This document shows positions 7,622-17,191 of a stretch of 64,000 nucleotides of DNA, in pieces; within the stretch, counting starts at the first letter, position 1, and each line of letters starts with the position of its first letter. Under the pieces are notes generated by a model. That model saw nothing but the letters and a program-made list of their open reading frames with translations. It did no database searches and was not told where the DNA came from. The DNA comes from Fibrobacter sp. (lineage in GTDB: Bacteria; Fibrobacterota; Fibrobacteria; Fibrobacterales; Fibrobacteraceae), in contig JAFVGH010000076.1 in NCBI GenBank assembly GCA_017475045.1, forward strand, positions 19,016-83,015, given 5' to 3'. The position numbers and the translations under genes were made by a program.

Positions 7622-9097
7622 TTACAGCAATGCGAAGCTCGGGAAGATGCCCACCACCACCAGGACCGCAGCTGCAATGGCCACGGTGAACTTCAGCATA
7701 TAGCTAAAGACCGCATTTTCGGCACACTTGCACTGGCATTCGCATTCACAGGTGTTCTTGGCAGGAGCAAACAGCACGTAAGCGATACGCAGGTAGTAAG
7801 CCGCTGCCACCAAGGAGAGGCCAAAACCGGCTGCGGCAATCCAATCCATGCCCGCAGAGAAGGCTCCCGTGAACAGCACGAACTTGGCGAGGAATCCGGC
7901 AACAGGCGGAAGCCCAGCCAGAGAAGCCAAGCACACAGCCACACACAGCGACACAAAGGGACGCTTGCGCCCTGCACCCTGAAGATCATCCAGGGTTTCG
8001 TTCTTGTCGTCTTTACCCGCCAGGTAAGCTACACCCGTAAGGGCACCAGCAGAAGCCACGGCATAGGTAATCAAGAAGTAGAACATGGGGCCAAATTGAA
8101 CCTTTCCAGAACCGATATAGTCAGGCAGTAAGACTCCCAACAGAATAAAGCCTGCATTCATTACAGCAGAGAAAGCCAAAATGCGACGGATTGATTTCTG
8201 AGCAAGTCCACCAAAAGCGCCAAGGGCCATAGACACCAAAGCGATTATGATGACCATCACGCCCAAGGATTCCGACTGAGAACTGATGGTTACAGGCTCT
8301 GCAAGATTCCAAGCAGGAGCGGTTCCCGCCTTGGTCACCAGCACGGAAAGCCAGATTGAACCAAGGGCTGCAAGGGCACCTACCTTCACCACAGCCGCCA
8401 TGAAGCCGGTCACGGCAACAGCAGCACCCGTATAGACATCGGCTACCCAATAGTGGACGGGAGCGGCACCGGCCTTGAACAGCACTCCGAAAAGCACCAT
8501 CAACACACCGATTGCGTAAACAGGTTCACGGGTGAAAATGACGCTGGAGAAAAAGCTAGTGGATCCTGTTGCACCATAAATCATGGCCACGCCATACAGG
8601 TAAACGGCACTGAAAATGGCACCCGACACAAAGTACTTGAACACACCCTCGCTAGAATTTGTGTTTCTGCGACGGAGGCCCACCAAGGCATACACAGGGA
8701 AAGAGGTAAGCTCCATGGCAATGAACAATGCAAGATAGTCGATAGCCTGGATCATAAGCAGGGCACCGCCTGTTGCCAGAAGCATCAGGCCATAAGGTTC
8801 GCCCCCCTTGTGCTTTTCATGGCCAAGGGTCCACTGGATTCCGGAAATACCGAGCAGCGTGCAAAGGAGAACGGCTCCCGACAACAACCGACGGATAGGA
8901 TCCATGGCAAACAGATTGAAAAGAGTGTCCGGAGAAAGCAAAACACAAGAGGCCATGGCCAACACTACAAAAAACGCAGCTGTCCAGGGCAACACCTTAT
9001 GCTTATTCTCGTCCTTAATGAATGGTTCAGAAGCAATGGACACCATGGCTCCGAAAACCACCAGAATCACCGGCAAAAGATTGATGTAATTACTCAT
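7622..9097 (-). CDS. nuoN: NADH-quinone oxidoreductase subunit N
   Basis: This 491-residue antiporter-like membrane subunit of complex I has about 14 transmembrane helices. The conserved Glu is in FIAMELTSFPVYALVGL and the proton-channel Lys in VLFKAGAAPVHYWVADVY. It takes part in ion translocation in the inner membrane. It overlaps nuoM by 8 nt and is the last gene of the nuo operon. Odd feature: the loop between the last two helices contains CECECQCKC, five Cys in strict alternation. I know of no such motif in NuoN, and a very similar motif occurs in the unrelated protein at 31556-32230. Confidence 0.96.
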   Translation of the reverse strand: MSNYINLLPVILVVFGAMVSIASEPFIKDENKHKVLPWTAAFFVVLAMASCVLLSPDTLFNLFAMDPIRRLLSGAVLLCTLLGISGIQWTLGHEKHKGGEPYGLMLLATGGALLMIQAIDYLALFIAMELTSFPVYALVGLRRRNTNSSEGVFKYFVSGAIFSAVYLYGVAMIYGATGSTSFFSSVIFTREPVYAIGVLMVLFGVLFKAGAAPVHYWVADVYTGAAVAVTGFMAAVVKVGALAALGSIWLSVLVTKAGTAPAWNLAEPVTISSQSESLGVMVIIIALVSMALGAFGGLAQKSIRRILAFSAVMNAGFILLGVLLPDYIGSGKVQFGPMFYFLITYAVASAGALTGVAYLAGKDDKNETLDDLQGAGRKRPFVSLCVAVCLASLAGLPPVAGFLAKFVLFTGAFSAGMDWIAAAGFGLSLVAAAYYLRIAYVLFAPAKNTCECECQCKCAENAVFSYMLKFTVAIAAAVLVVVGIFPSFALL

Positions 9098-10832
9098 TTT
9101 CAGACGCCTCCGTCTTTTCTGTTTCTTCCACAGGCTTTTCGGCCTGTGCGGCTACAGAATCCGTTTCAACCGCGGGCGTTTGCTCCGCAACGGTATCTTG
9201 AACATCAGTGGAATCCTGAATCATGGTGGAATCTGTCATTTCAGCAGAACGAATCTGGGCCAACAGGGCCGCACGTTCCTCTTCCGAGAAGCCAGATGCC
9301 GCGAGAGTCGAATCCAAGGAGCGCATTTCCTCGGTAGTTACCGAATGATCCCCTAAGGCCTCGGCTGCATTCTCTTCCACCACTTCAGCGGAAATCTCTT
9401 CACTGGCAGCCTCGTCAAACAGGTGCAAAGAATTGGTCACGAATGCAGGATGCAAACCGAATGCCAAAAGCAGCACCAGCATGGAACCGAAGGCACCACC
9501 TTCCAAAGCTGTAGTCCTGGTACCTTCCTGGTATTCACGAGCGGGTTTACCGAAGATGACCTTCTGGATAAACCGCAGCACATATGCAGCAGAGAGGATC
9601 AGGCAGAAACCACCCACCAATGCCGGCAGGGGTCCCAAATCCCACAGGGAAAGGAGCACCGTAAACTCGCCCACGAACCCGGCCGTACCGGGAACCGCAA
9701 GGGCCATGACACCGGCCGCACCAAAGAGGAAGCTGAACACGGGATTCTTTGAGGAAAGTCCTCCCATCTCCTCGATATTGCGGGTGCCCGTCATACGTTC
9801 GGCGACACCAATCAAGAAATACTGGACACCGGCAGAAATGCCGTGAGCCACCAACAGCACCAACACGGCTGGGAGCATGGCCTCGGAAAGGCTAAACACA
9901 CCAGCCACCGCAAAGCCCAGATGACTCATGGAACTATAGGCCAAAAGCCTCTTGCCGTCGGTAGCACGGAGCGCCATAAGAGCTCCGTAAATAGCCGTCA
10001 ACAACCCAAGCCACATCAGACCCGAGATGTAATTCAGATTCAGCGGGAATATGGGGAGAACCCAGGCGATAAAGCCAAACACACCAGCCTTACTCATAGC
10101 ACCCGTAAGGATTGCGGACAGGGGTGCCGGAGCCTCGGAGTACGTTATAGCTTGCCAACCGTGGAAGGGGAAGATAGGAGTCTTCACCAGGAAGGCCAGC
10201 AAGAAACTCAATAGCACCCAGGCCGAATGTTCGGCAGGGAGGCTCTGGATAGCCACCGCCATGGAAAGCAACAAGGAATTGTCAGCGATAGTGAGCAGAT
10301 ACCAGAGAGCCACCATCATGGGAGCAGAGCCCACCAAAGTATAGATGGCAAACGTCATGGCCGCCGTAGTCCTCTTCTCTCCGCCAAAGCCTGCAATCAG
10401 AACTGCCGCAGGAATCACCATGGCTTCGAAGAAGAAGAAGAACAGCACTGCATCAGCCGCGAGGAAGGTTCCGTTCATGGCACCCATCAAGGCAAAAATG
10501 CCAATGGCGAAGTTGCGGTAGCTCTTGCCTGTTGTGCTACGAGCAGAGATCAACGCCACCAGAGACAGACCACAAGAAAGGAACACCATCCAAGTACCAA
10601 GCCCATGCGCATACAGATAGTAGTAGACAGGGCCGCGTGTGCCAGGAATGTGGAACCACTCTATAGGAGTAGTTGCCTGATTGCCCGTGACAATCAGGGC
10701 GACAGACATGGCCGTAAAGACAACACCCATGAGAATCGCCATACGGGAAGATGCATTGGAATCATCCCTAGAGTTAAGCACCATCAAAATGGCGGCAACA
10801 AACGGGGCTATAACGAGAAGATGCAACAACAT
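9090..10832 (-). CDS. nuoM: NADH-quinone oxidoreductase subunit M with acidic C-terminal tail
   Basis: This 580-residue antiporter-like subunit of complex I carries the conserved Glu of helix 5 (FFFFFFEAMVIPAAV) and the helix 7 Lys (LVKTPIFPFHGW). Usual NuoM proteins are about 490-510 residues. Here the last helix (GSMLVLLLAFGLHPAFVT) is followed by a 113-residue hydrophilic tail (468-580) rich in Glu, Ser, Thr and Ala, with almost no hydrophobic stretch. The tail is probably disordered and strongly acidic. Its role is unknown; an assembly or partner-binding function would be a guess. The gene overlaps nuoL by 1 nt and nuoN by 8 nt. Confidence 0.96.
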   Translation of the reverse strand: MLLHLLVIAPFVAAILMVLNSRDDSNASSRMAILMGVVFTAMSVALIVTGNQATTPIEWFHIPGTRGPVYYYLYAHGLGTWMVFLSCGLSLVALISARSTTGKSYRNFAIGIFALMGAMNGTFLAADAVLFFFFFEAMVIPAAVLIAGFGGEKRTTAAMTFAIYTLVGSAPMMVALWYLLTIADNSLLLSMAVAIQSLPAEHSAWVLLSFLLAFLVKTPIFPFHGWQAITYSEAPAPLSAILTGAMSKAGVFGFIAWVLPIFPLNLNYISGLMWLGLLTAIYGALMALRATDGKRLLAYSSMSHLGFAVAGVFSLSEAMLPAVLVLLVAHGISAGVQYFLIGVAERMTGTRNIEEMGGLSSKNPVFSFLFGAAGVMALAVPGTAGFVGEFTVLLSLWDLGPLPALVGGFCLILSAAYVLRFIQKVIFGKPAREYQEGTRTTALEGGAFGSMLVLLLAFGLHPAFVTNSLHLFDEAASEEISAEVVEENAAEALGDHSVTTEEMRSLDSTLAASGFSEEERAALLAQIRSAEMTDSTMIQDSTDVQDTVAEQTPAVETDSVAAQAEKPVEETEKTEASENE

Positions 10833-12787
10833 TAGACGAGCCCTCCCGAGAATACGACCAACATTACGAGGAGTGCCACCCCTGCAATGCTGAACGCCAA
10901 TTGGAGACGAACCTTACGGACCTGGAGAATGGAAGCTCCATCACCGAGAATTTCCACTATAGCGGCAAGAGTCCACTGGATTGCCTGTAGGACCTTTTCA
11001 ACCACTATATCGCAGAACCAACCCAGAATATTCACACCGGCAATGAATGCGTAATGGATATAATCCCAAAGGAATGTCCAAGAAGCAGCACTCCCTTCCG
11101 GAGCCGTTGACGCACCCTTGACACCGATGATGCGGGCGCGGCTATACTTCTTCCAAGCGATGAACATACCTGCCAAGGCAGCCACCGTCCCGAGGACAGC
11201 GAAGATGACCGGGTTCACGTGGAGAACAGGATTGGCGATAGCGTAAAGAGCCTGGGCCGGTCCCACCACAGAAGCCATGCTGTCGCGGAAGAAGGTTATG
11301 CCAATGGAATCTGCCCACAGGTAACCGGAGAAAATGGCACCAAAGGCGAGAATAATCATGGGGATCAGCATAACCGCAGGAGCCTCGTGGATATGCTCCT
11401 CGGATTCCTTGCTACCACGATACTTACCGAAGAAGGTCATAATAATCAGGCGACCCATATAGACAGCAGTAATCACCGCCGTAGCAAGGCCTACCACGTA
11501 AACAATGGGGCCTAAAATCGGACCACTCACAAAAATCCTTTCCAGAATCAGGTCCTTGGACCAGAAACCAGCAAAGCCGGGGAAACCGACAATGGCAAGG
11601 AAGGCGAATATCATGACGCAGGCCGTCGCGGGAGTCTTGTTGATCAGGCCACCCATACGGCGCATGTCCTGCTCGCCAGCCAAGGAGTGAATCACGGCAC
11701 CAGCACCGAGGAACAACGCAGCCTTGAAGAAGGCGTGGGTAAACACATGGAAGATGGAGGCATCAAAGGCGCAGACACCAGCCGCCATGAACATGTAACC
11801 CAGCTGAGAAATGGTGGAATAGGCCAGGACCTTCTTGATGTCGTTCTGCAGAAGGCCCGCAATGGCGGCCCAAAGAGCAGTAAACATTCCCACGAAGGTA
11901 ATGAATATAAGCACGTATTCAAGCTGGCTGAACATGATTCCAAGGCGAGCAAGCAGGTATACACCGCTAGTCACCATGGTCGCCGCATGGATAAGGGCAG
12001 ACACAGGAGTCGGACCCGCCATGGCGTCGGGAAGCCAGGTCAGAAGGGGAATCTGAGCAGACTTGCCTGTGCAGCCAATAAAAATAAGGACTCCAGCCAG
12101 CGAAAGGGGAAGCACCATTCCCACAATCATACCGCTACCGAGAGCCATCTTGATAAAGGCGGCAAGGCCGTCGTAATTCAACAGGCTCGAGCCACCAATG
12201 GTTATCAAGGTAAGCATACCGAGCAAGAAACCCACATCGCCCACGCGGTTAACGATAAAGGCCTTGTTGGCTGCCTTACAATTGTTCAAGTCATGATTCC
12301 AGAAGCCGATGAGCAGGTAGGAGCAGAGACCCACACCTTCCCAGCCGAGGAACGTGAGGAGCAAGCTATCAGCAAGCACCAGCACAATCATGCTGAACAG
12401 GAACAGGTTGATGTAGGCGAAGAACCTGGCAAAGCCACGATCACCATGCATGTAACCGATGGAGTACAGGGCGATGAGGGAGCCGATTCCCGTCACGAAC
12501 AGGAGCATAATGCGAGAAAGCCCATCGAACAGGAAGCCGATATCCGCCCTGAACAGAGGAATGTCAATCCAGTTGCAAAGGGTTTCCCTAAATCCGGCCT
12601 CGGGCATGGTGCAGGCAAGGATTGCCACCACCGCAAAGGAGAGCGCCGGGAACAATACAGAAAGTGTCCCCACAAGTCCTTCGGAAGGGCCCTTCTTCGC
12701 ACCGGAAGAAACCACGGAAATTGTCCCCAAAAGGAGTGTACCGATCAAGGGGAAAAGAGGAATAAACCAAAGTGGTAAATGTGTCAT
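10832..12787 (-). CDS. nuoL: NADH-quinone oxidoreductase subunit L
   Basis: This 651-residue distal antiporter-like subunit of complex I is of usual length. Visible signatures are FLGWEGVGLCSYLLIGFW (conserved Glu), GCTGKSAQIPLLTWLPDAM (channel Lys), and SALIHAATMVTSGVYLL with its conserved His. The C-terminal ~100 residues include the amphipathic lateral-helix region and a final anchor helix (AFSIAGVALLVMLVVFSGG). It works in proton or sodium translocation in the inner membrane. Stop-start overlap with nuoM is 1 nt, and nuoK lies 3 nt upstream. Confidence 0.97.
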   Translation of the reverse strand: MTHLPLWFIPLFPLIGTLLLGTISVVSSGAKKGPSEGLVGTLSVLFPALSFAVVAILACTMPEAGFRETLCNWIDIPLFRADIGFLFDGLSRIMLLFVTGIGSLIALYSIGYMHGDRGFARFFAYINLFLFSMIVLVLADSLLLTFLGWEGVGLCSYLLIGFWNHDLNNCKAANKAFIVNRVGDVGFLLGMLTLITIGGSSLLNYDGLAAFIKMALGSGMIVGMVLPLSLAGVLIFIGCTGKSAQIPLLTWLPDAMAGPTPVSALIHAATMVTSGVYLLARLGIMFSQLEYVLIFITFVGMFTALWAAIAGLLQNDIKKVLAYSTISQLGYMFMAAGVCAFDASIFHVFTHAFFKAALFLGAGAVIHSLAGEQDMRRMGGLINKTPATACVMIFAFLAIVGFPGFAGFWSKDLILERIFVSGPILGPIVYVVGLATAVITAVYMGRLIIMTFFGKYRGSKESEEHIHEAPAVMLIPMIILAFGAIFSGYLWADSIGITFFRDSMASVVGPAQALYAIANPVLHVNPVIFAVLGTVAALAGMFIAWKKYSRARIIGVKGASTAPEGSAASWTFLWDYIHYAFIAGVNILGWFCDIVVEKVLQAIQWTLAAIVEILGDGASILQVRKVRLQLAFSIAGVALLVMLVVFSGGLV

Positions 12788-12790
12788 AGC

Positions 12791-13105
12791 CTACCCCTTC
12801 ATATCCGAATAAGAATCTGCATCAACACTTTCCTTAGCCCGGAAAATCATGATGAGCATGGCAAAGCCCACGCAAGCCTCGGCAGCAGCCACAGCAATGG
12901 AGAACAGCGGCACAATCTGTCCCGTGACGCTCATCTCTGCAGGCAAAGTCTTTGCAAAGCCCACAAAGGAAAGGTTCACGGCGTTCAAGGCCAGTTCCAC
13001 GCCCATAAGCACAAAGAACAGGTTGCGACGGGAGATGGCCACAATGATGCCGATGGCGAAAATCACCAGGGCAAGAATCTGGATATACAAAGCTTGGAGT
13101 TCCAT
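12791..13105 (-). CDS. nuoK: NADH-quinone oxidoreductase subunit K
   Basis: A 104-residue membrane subunit with three helices. The two channel Glu residues are in FVLMGVELALNAVNL and AAAEACVGFAMLI. Length and sequence fit the family (about 100 residues). It overlaps nuoJ by 1 nt. Confidence 0.96.
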   Translation of the reverse strand: MELQALYIQILALVIFAIGIIVAISRRNLFFVLMGVELALNAVNLSFVGFAKTLPAEMSVTGQIVPLFSIAVAAAEACVGFAMLIMIFRAKESVDADSYSDMKG

Positions 13106-13647
13106 CAGTGTTTCTCCTCCGTATTTTCAGTAATCACGGAACCAAGGTGTCTCTTGGCAAGGAAAATGGCAGCCACCATTGCCGAAAGCAACAGCACGCC
13201 GATCACCTCGAACAAGAGGAAATAACCGGGACCCGTAGAAGCCATGTTGAACAAGGTTTCCGAAGTGACCTTCACAGATCCCACCACCGTGGCAGAGTCA
13301 AAGGCGATAGGTGCACGCATCAGGGCAAAGCCCACCATGGCGGCAAGCACAATGACTGATGGGATAATGAAGAAGGACACCCCGTCGAACATGGGGGTTC
13401 GCTTATCCTTGGCACCGTTCAAGACCATAATCACAAAGGTCACGAGCATCATGATGGCGCCCGCATAGACCATAACCTGGACCACTCCCAGGAAGGGGCT
13501 ACCCAAGAGGCCGTAGATGCCAGCCAGGGAGACCATGGAGACCACCAGGGAAAGGGCCCCGTAAAGGGGATGCCTAGAGAGCAGCACACAAAGGGCCGCA
13601 CCGACAGCAATGACCCCGAGAATAATAAAGTAGACTAGAGCGAGCAT
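13105..13647 (-). CDS. nuoJ: NADH-quinone oxidoreductase subunit J
   Basis: A 180-residue membrane subunit with five predicted helices. The conserved helix 3 motif reads GVVQVMVYAGAIMMLVTFVIM, containing the pi-bulge region typical of NuoJ. The C-terminal part continues with a helix (LFEVIGVLLLSAMVAAIFLAK). It overlaps nuoI and nuoK by 1 nt each, as expected for translationally coupled complex I genes. Confidence 0.96.
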   Translation of the reverse strand: MLALVYFIILGVIAVGAALCVLLSRHPLYGALSLVVSMVSLAGIYGLLGSPFLGVVQVMVYAGAIMMLVTFVIMVLNGAKDKRTPMFDGVSFFIIPSVIVLAAMVGFALMRAPIAFDSATVVGSVKVTSETLFNMASTGPGYFLLFEVIGVLLLSAMVAAIFLAKRHLGSVITENTEEKH

Positions 13648-14213
13648 TATTTAACCTCCATTCCCCAGGTTTCTAGAGCCTGCTTGTTCAGAGTCCCGCC
13701 GGGAGCCATCTGGCTCTGCTTATCATCAGGATAATCAGCGGGGTTCCAGTTGGTCAGGTCGAAAAGGCTAGACACGAATTCGTCACGGGTGCGGTGTTCA
13801 AGGCTAATCACCTTGGTATCCATGCGGAGCGCATCTACCGGGCAGGCTTCTACACAAAGACCGCAGAACACGCAGGTCAGGTGGTCGATGTCAAAACGCA
13901 TCACCCGCTTTTCGATACGAGGATCGTCACTCTGGGTAGCCTCGATAAAGATACAATGAGCAGGGCAAGCCGCAGCGCACATGCCACAGGCCACGCAACG
14001 GGGAGTTCCGTCGGGGCGAAGCATCAGGCGGTGCTTGGCACGGTAGGTGTTGCGCACTTCGGGCTGGCCTTCGGGGTAAGAGATGGTAGGCAGGCTGTCG
14101 TAATCGAAAAGACCGCGGGCAGCGTGCTTGAGAGTTGTCCACAGACCACGAATGGCCTCAAAGATGTAGAGGCGTTCACCCAGGGTCATGGGCTTCTGTT
14201 TAATAACGCGCAT
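13647..14213 (-). CDS. nuoI: NADH-quinone oxidoreductase subunit I (2x[4Fe-4S])
   Basis: A 188-residue peripheral-arm ferredoxin-like subunit. Two CxxCxxCxxxCP motifs (CVACGMCAAACP and CVFCGLCVEACP) ligate clusters N6a and N6b, which pass electrons from NuoG toward N2 in NuoB. The amphipathic N-terminal helix region (RLYIFEAIRGLWTTLKHAAR) docks on NuoH. It overlaps nuoH and nuoJ by 1 nt each. Confidence 0.97.
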   Translation of the reverse strand: MRVIKQKPMTLGERLYIFEAIRGLWTTLKHAARGLFDYDSLPTISYPEGQPEVRNTYRAKHRLMLRPDGTPRCVACGMCAAACPAHCIFIEATQSDDPRIEKRVMRFDIDHLTCVFCGLCVEACPVDALRMDTKVISLEHRTRDEFVSSLFDLTNWNPADYPDDKQSQMAPGGTLNKQALETWGMEVK

Positions 14214-15568
14214 TAGTTACCCCCTACGAGTTTTGCGATGACCGCTGTCACCACGAGGTTAATGAGGGCGATATTCAGAATAATCTTCCAGCCAAGATGC
14301 ATCACGTGGTCGTAGCGGAAGCGAGGCAGTGTCCAGCGGACCCAGATCCACACCCAGCAGAAGAACACGCTCTTGACCACCAGCACCAGCAGGTGGATGA
14401 GGGCGGTACCCACGGCGGTAGCAAGGCTACCCACGGCAAAGCCGTTCACCACGAAGTTCGCGGGATTGTAGAACAGCCAGGCACAGGCGCCCAGGGCGAC
14501 AAACACCACGACAGCCACCCAAGCGATGAGTTTGTACAGCTTGTATTCCTGCAGGATTTCCAGCTTGTTGGACTGGGCACGCTTGGCGAGCTTTGCGGAA
14601 TAGCGGTAAATCATGTGGAGGAACGCGAGAGCGAGGAAGGCGAGCACGCCAAAGAGGATGGCGAGAGAGCCGCCCATGTGGGCCTGCATGGTTTCCGTAG
14701 TCACGAAGGGCACGGAGTAGCCGCCCAAGAAGAGGGTCGCGATCAAGAAGCTGTTGATGCAGATGTGGGAGTATTCACCCATGTAGAACAGACCGAACTG
14801 CATGGCGCCATATTCCGTATGGTAACCGGCAACCAGTTCAGGTTCGCCTTCGGCCACGTCGAAGGGGGCACGGCCCGTTTCGGCGATGCTTGCGATCAAG
14901 AAGCAGAAGAAGGCCACAGGCTGGACCACAATGCCCCAGGCATGGTGTTCCTGCCAGCTCACGATATCGGTCAGGTTGAAAGAACCCGCCAGCAGCAAGA
15001 TGCCCATCATGGAAAGTCCGAGGCAGACTTCGTAGCTGATGGTCATGGAGCTGGTACGGAGCGCTCCCAAGAAGCTGTACTTGGACTTGGATGCCCAACC
15101 GGCAAGGACAGCGCCGTATGCCGAAAGGGAAGAAAGACCGAACAGCAGAAGCACGCCCACGTCGGAATCCACGATGGAACCCGCAATGCGGACCGATTTG
15201 CCACCCCATTCAAAGACCATGGGGCCAAACCAAGGAATCACGCAGGGGCTAAGAAACACGATGGCGAACGGAATGGCAGGCGCCACGTAGTACAGGAACT
15301 TGTTTGCGCCCTTGGGGGCAAACATCTCCTTGAAGAACAGCTTGGTGCCGTCGCACATGTTCTGCACGTATCCCAGCAAACGGATCTTTCCGAAATAGGG
15401 AATCTTGATATAGGAACGGTTCGGGCCCTGACGGTCTTGCATAAAGCCCGCGCCACGGCGTTCCATAGGAATAAGCAAGAGGATGTAGAGGACCGGCACA
15501 AAGCAGAAAGCGAACTTTCCGATAGTGATCAGCCATTCCACCCAGGTCTTGGATTCAATAATATCCAT
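14213..15568 (-). CDS. nuoH: NADH-quinone oxidoreductase subunit H, enlarged
   Basis: This is the membrane subunit that forms the quinone chamber with NuoB and NuoD. Signatures are PMERRGAGFMQDRQGPNR, ETGRAPFDVAEGEPELVAG (conserved acidic quinone-site loop) and the C-terminal RWTLPRFRYDHVMHLGWK. Its 451 residues compare with about 325-350 in most bacteria. The extra ~100 residues lie between the GGY loop and the terminal WVRWTLPRFR helix and contain two or three additional hydrophobic segments (LIAWVAVVVFVALGACAWLF, then AVGTALIHLLVLVVKSVFF) around a charged stretch (AKLAKRAQSNKLEILQEYK). It overlaps its neighbours by 1 nt. Confidence 0.96.
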   Translation of the reverse strand: MDIIESKTWVEWLITIGKFAFCFVPVLYILLLIPMERRGAGFMQDRQGPNRSYIKIPYFGKIRLLGYVQNMCDGTKLFFKEMFAPKGANKFLYYVAPAIPFAIVFLSPCVIPWFGPMVFEWGGKSVRIAGSIVDSDVGVLLLFGLSSLSAYGAVLAGWASKSKYSFLGALRTSSMTISYEVCLGLSMMGILLLAGSFNLTDIVSWQEHHAWGIVVQPVAFFCFLIASIAETGRAPFDVAEGEPELVAGYHTEYGAMQFGLFYMGEYSHICINSFLIATLFLGGYSVPFVTTETMQAHMGGSLAILFGVLAFLALAFLHMIYRYSAKLAKRAQSNKLEILQEYKLYKLIAWVAVVVFVALGACAWLFYNPANFVVNGFAVGSLATAVGTALIHLLVLVVKSVFFCWVWIWVRWTLPRFRYDHVMHLGWKIILNIALINLVVTAVIAKLVGGN

Positions 15569-17187
15569 TATGCTTCACCTCCTTCGAGGAGTTTGCCTGT
15601 ACTCTTGATGGTGTCGTAAGAGAGGCCTGCAAGGGCAGGAGCGTACTCGCCCGCCTTCTTGAAGGCATCAGATGCAGACTGGAACTTGCAACCGGCCAGT
15701 TCCGAAAGCATGTCGTAGACTGGACGGAGCTTTTCTTCGGGACATACCGGGCAGGCATTCAGCTTCTGAAGAATGTTCAGGCTGTTTACCATGGTGCCCT
15801 GGACTTCGCTCCAGTGGCGGACACCGCAAGAGAGCGTCCCGTGGGCAGCAGTCTCGTCGTTGAAAGCCGAAAGCACCACGCGGTTCTGGATCTTTTCGAG
15901 GGCAGAAGCCTGAGAGGCGTCTTCGCCGAAGATATCCAGGTTCACGGTCAAAAGCAGCTTGAATTCACCGGCACGCTTCACCAGGTCCGCGAGGTTGTTA
16001 TCGGGAACGCCCATGAGCTTGAAGCCAGCGCGGTTGGCCATGGGGTCACCGCTCATGGCGATACCATCGGGAGAGCCAACCTTCTTGAAGGTGCCACCGA
16101 ACAATTCGGCGTTATCTCCCAAGGATTCCTTGAACATACGGAGAGCAGCCAGGTCCTCGATGGTGCAGGAGCCGCCGGCGGCGAGAGCAATCTTGCCCCC
16201 TTCTGCCTTGACTTCGTTAACCAGGTTCTGGATTACGTGGAATCCCATGAACGGGAGGCGGTTCTTGTCAAAGTTCTGGAAAGCGAGGCGGCTGGTGTTA
16301 GAAAGCCAGCTGCGGTTCACTTCCGGATTGCAGCGGGGCATCACGCGGTAGATGCGGCCATCGGCATGGTCCAGCCAGATGTTTGCACCCAGGGAATCGT
16401 CCATGGAGACCGTGGGAGTGTGGCTGAGCAACCAGACGCGCTTCTGGAAGCGGAAATACTTGGCCGTCATGGCTCCCACCGGGCAAACGTCGGTGACGCA
16501 CAGGTCGTATTCGTGGTCCAGCTTTTCGCCCGGGAACGTGGTGATGTAAGTATGGTCGGCACGGCCTGCCAGCTGGAGCTGTTCGGAACCGGCGATGGTA
16601 CGCATAAAGCGTACGCAACGGTCGCACTGCACGCAGCGTTCTTCGTCCAGCAAAACGCGGGGGCCCAGGTCCACGTGCTTGCCGCCACGGAGCTGTCCCT
16701 TGGCGTCAATGAACTGGTGGGCAGGATTGCCGTGGTAGTTCTTGCCGTACTCGGGACGCATGCGGGATTCGTTCTGACCCGCTTCCATGTAGTTTTCTTG
16801 CAAGGTGCACTCACCGGCCTTGTCGCAGATGGGGCAATCCAGCGGGTGGTTCACCAGCATGAATTCCTGCGTGGCCTTGCGGGCGTTTTTCACGCGGGCG
16901 CTAGAAGCCGGGGTGTAAATTTTCATACCCGGGGCCACCGGCGTATAGCAGGCGATCACCAGCATGCGACCGCGGGGGCCTTCTTGCTCCACCAGACACT
17001 GGCGGCAGTTTCCCGAAACCGGGAGGAACGGGTGGTAACATACGTGGGGCGTTTCGATACCCACGGCCTTGAGGGCTTCGAGAAGATTCGTATCGCCAGG
17101 AACCATCACCGGCTTGTCGTCCACGAAGATTTCCACCTTCGGGCTGTTCTCGGTCGGGAGTTTCGGCATGTTGTAGTAGTTACTCAT
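15568..17187 (-). CDS. nuoG: NADH-quinone oxidoreductase subunit G (short form)
   Basis: An FeS protein of the NADH module. The N-terminal [2Fe-2S] ferredoxin domain has PHVCYHPFLPVSGNCRQCLV; then come the His-Cys3 segment HPLDCPICDKAGECTLQ and CVQCDRCVRFMRTIAGSEQL with CVTDVCPVGAM for the [4Fe-4S] clusters. The C-terminal molybdopterin-oxidoreductase-like domain is reduced, giving 539 residues against about 780-910 in many species. The start at 17185-17187 is chosen because the longer frame runs back into nuoF without a similar domain. It lies 4 nt after the nuoF stop. Confidence 0.95.
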   Translation of the reverse strand: MSNYYNMPKLPTENSPKVEIFVDDKPVMVPGDTNLLEALKAVGIETPHVCYHPFLPVSGNCRQCLVEQEGPRGRMLVIACYTPVAPGMKIYTPASSARVKNARKATQEFMLVNHPLDCPICDKAGECTLQENYMEAGQNESRMRPEYGKNYHGNPAHQFIDAKGQLRGGKHVDLGPRVLLDEERCVQCDRCVRFMRTIAGSEQLQLAGRADHTYITTFPGEKLDHEYDLCVTDVCPVGAMTAKYFRFQKRVWLLSHTPTVSMDDSLGANIWLDHADGRIYRVMPRCNPEVNRSWLSNTSRLAFQNFDKNRLPFMGFHVIQNLVNEVKAEGGKIALAAGGSCTIEDLAALRMFKESLGDNAELFGGTFKKVGSPDGIAMSGDPMANRAGFKLMGVPDNNLADLVKRAGEFKLLLTVNLDIFGEDASQASALEKIQNRVVLSAFNDETAAHGTLSCGVRHWSEVQGTMVNSLNILQKLNACPVCPEEKLRPVYDMLSELAGCKFQSASDAFKKAGEYAPALAGLSYDTIKSTGKLLEGGEA

Positions 17188-17191
17188 ATTA

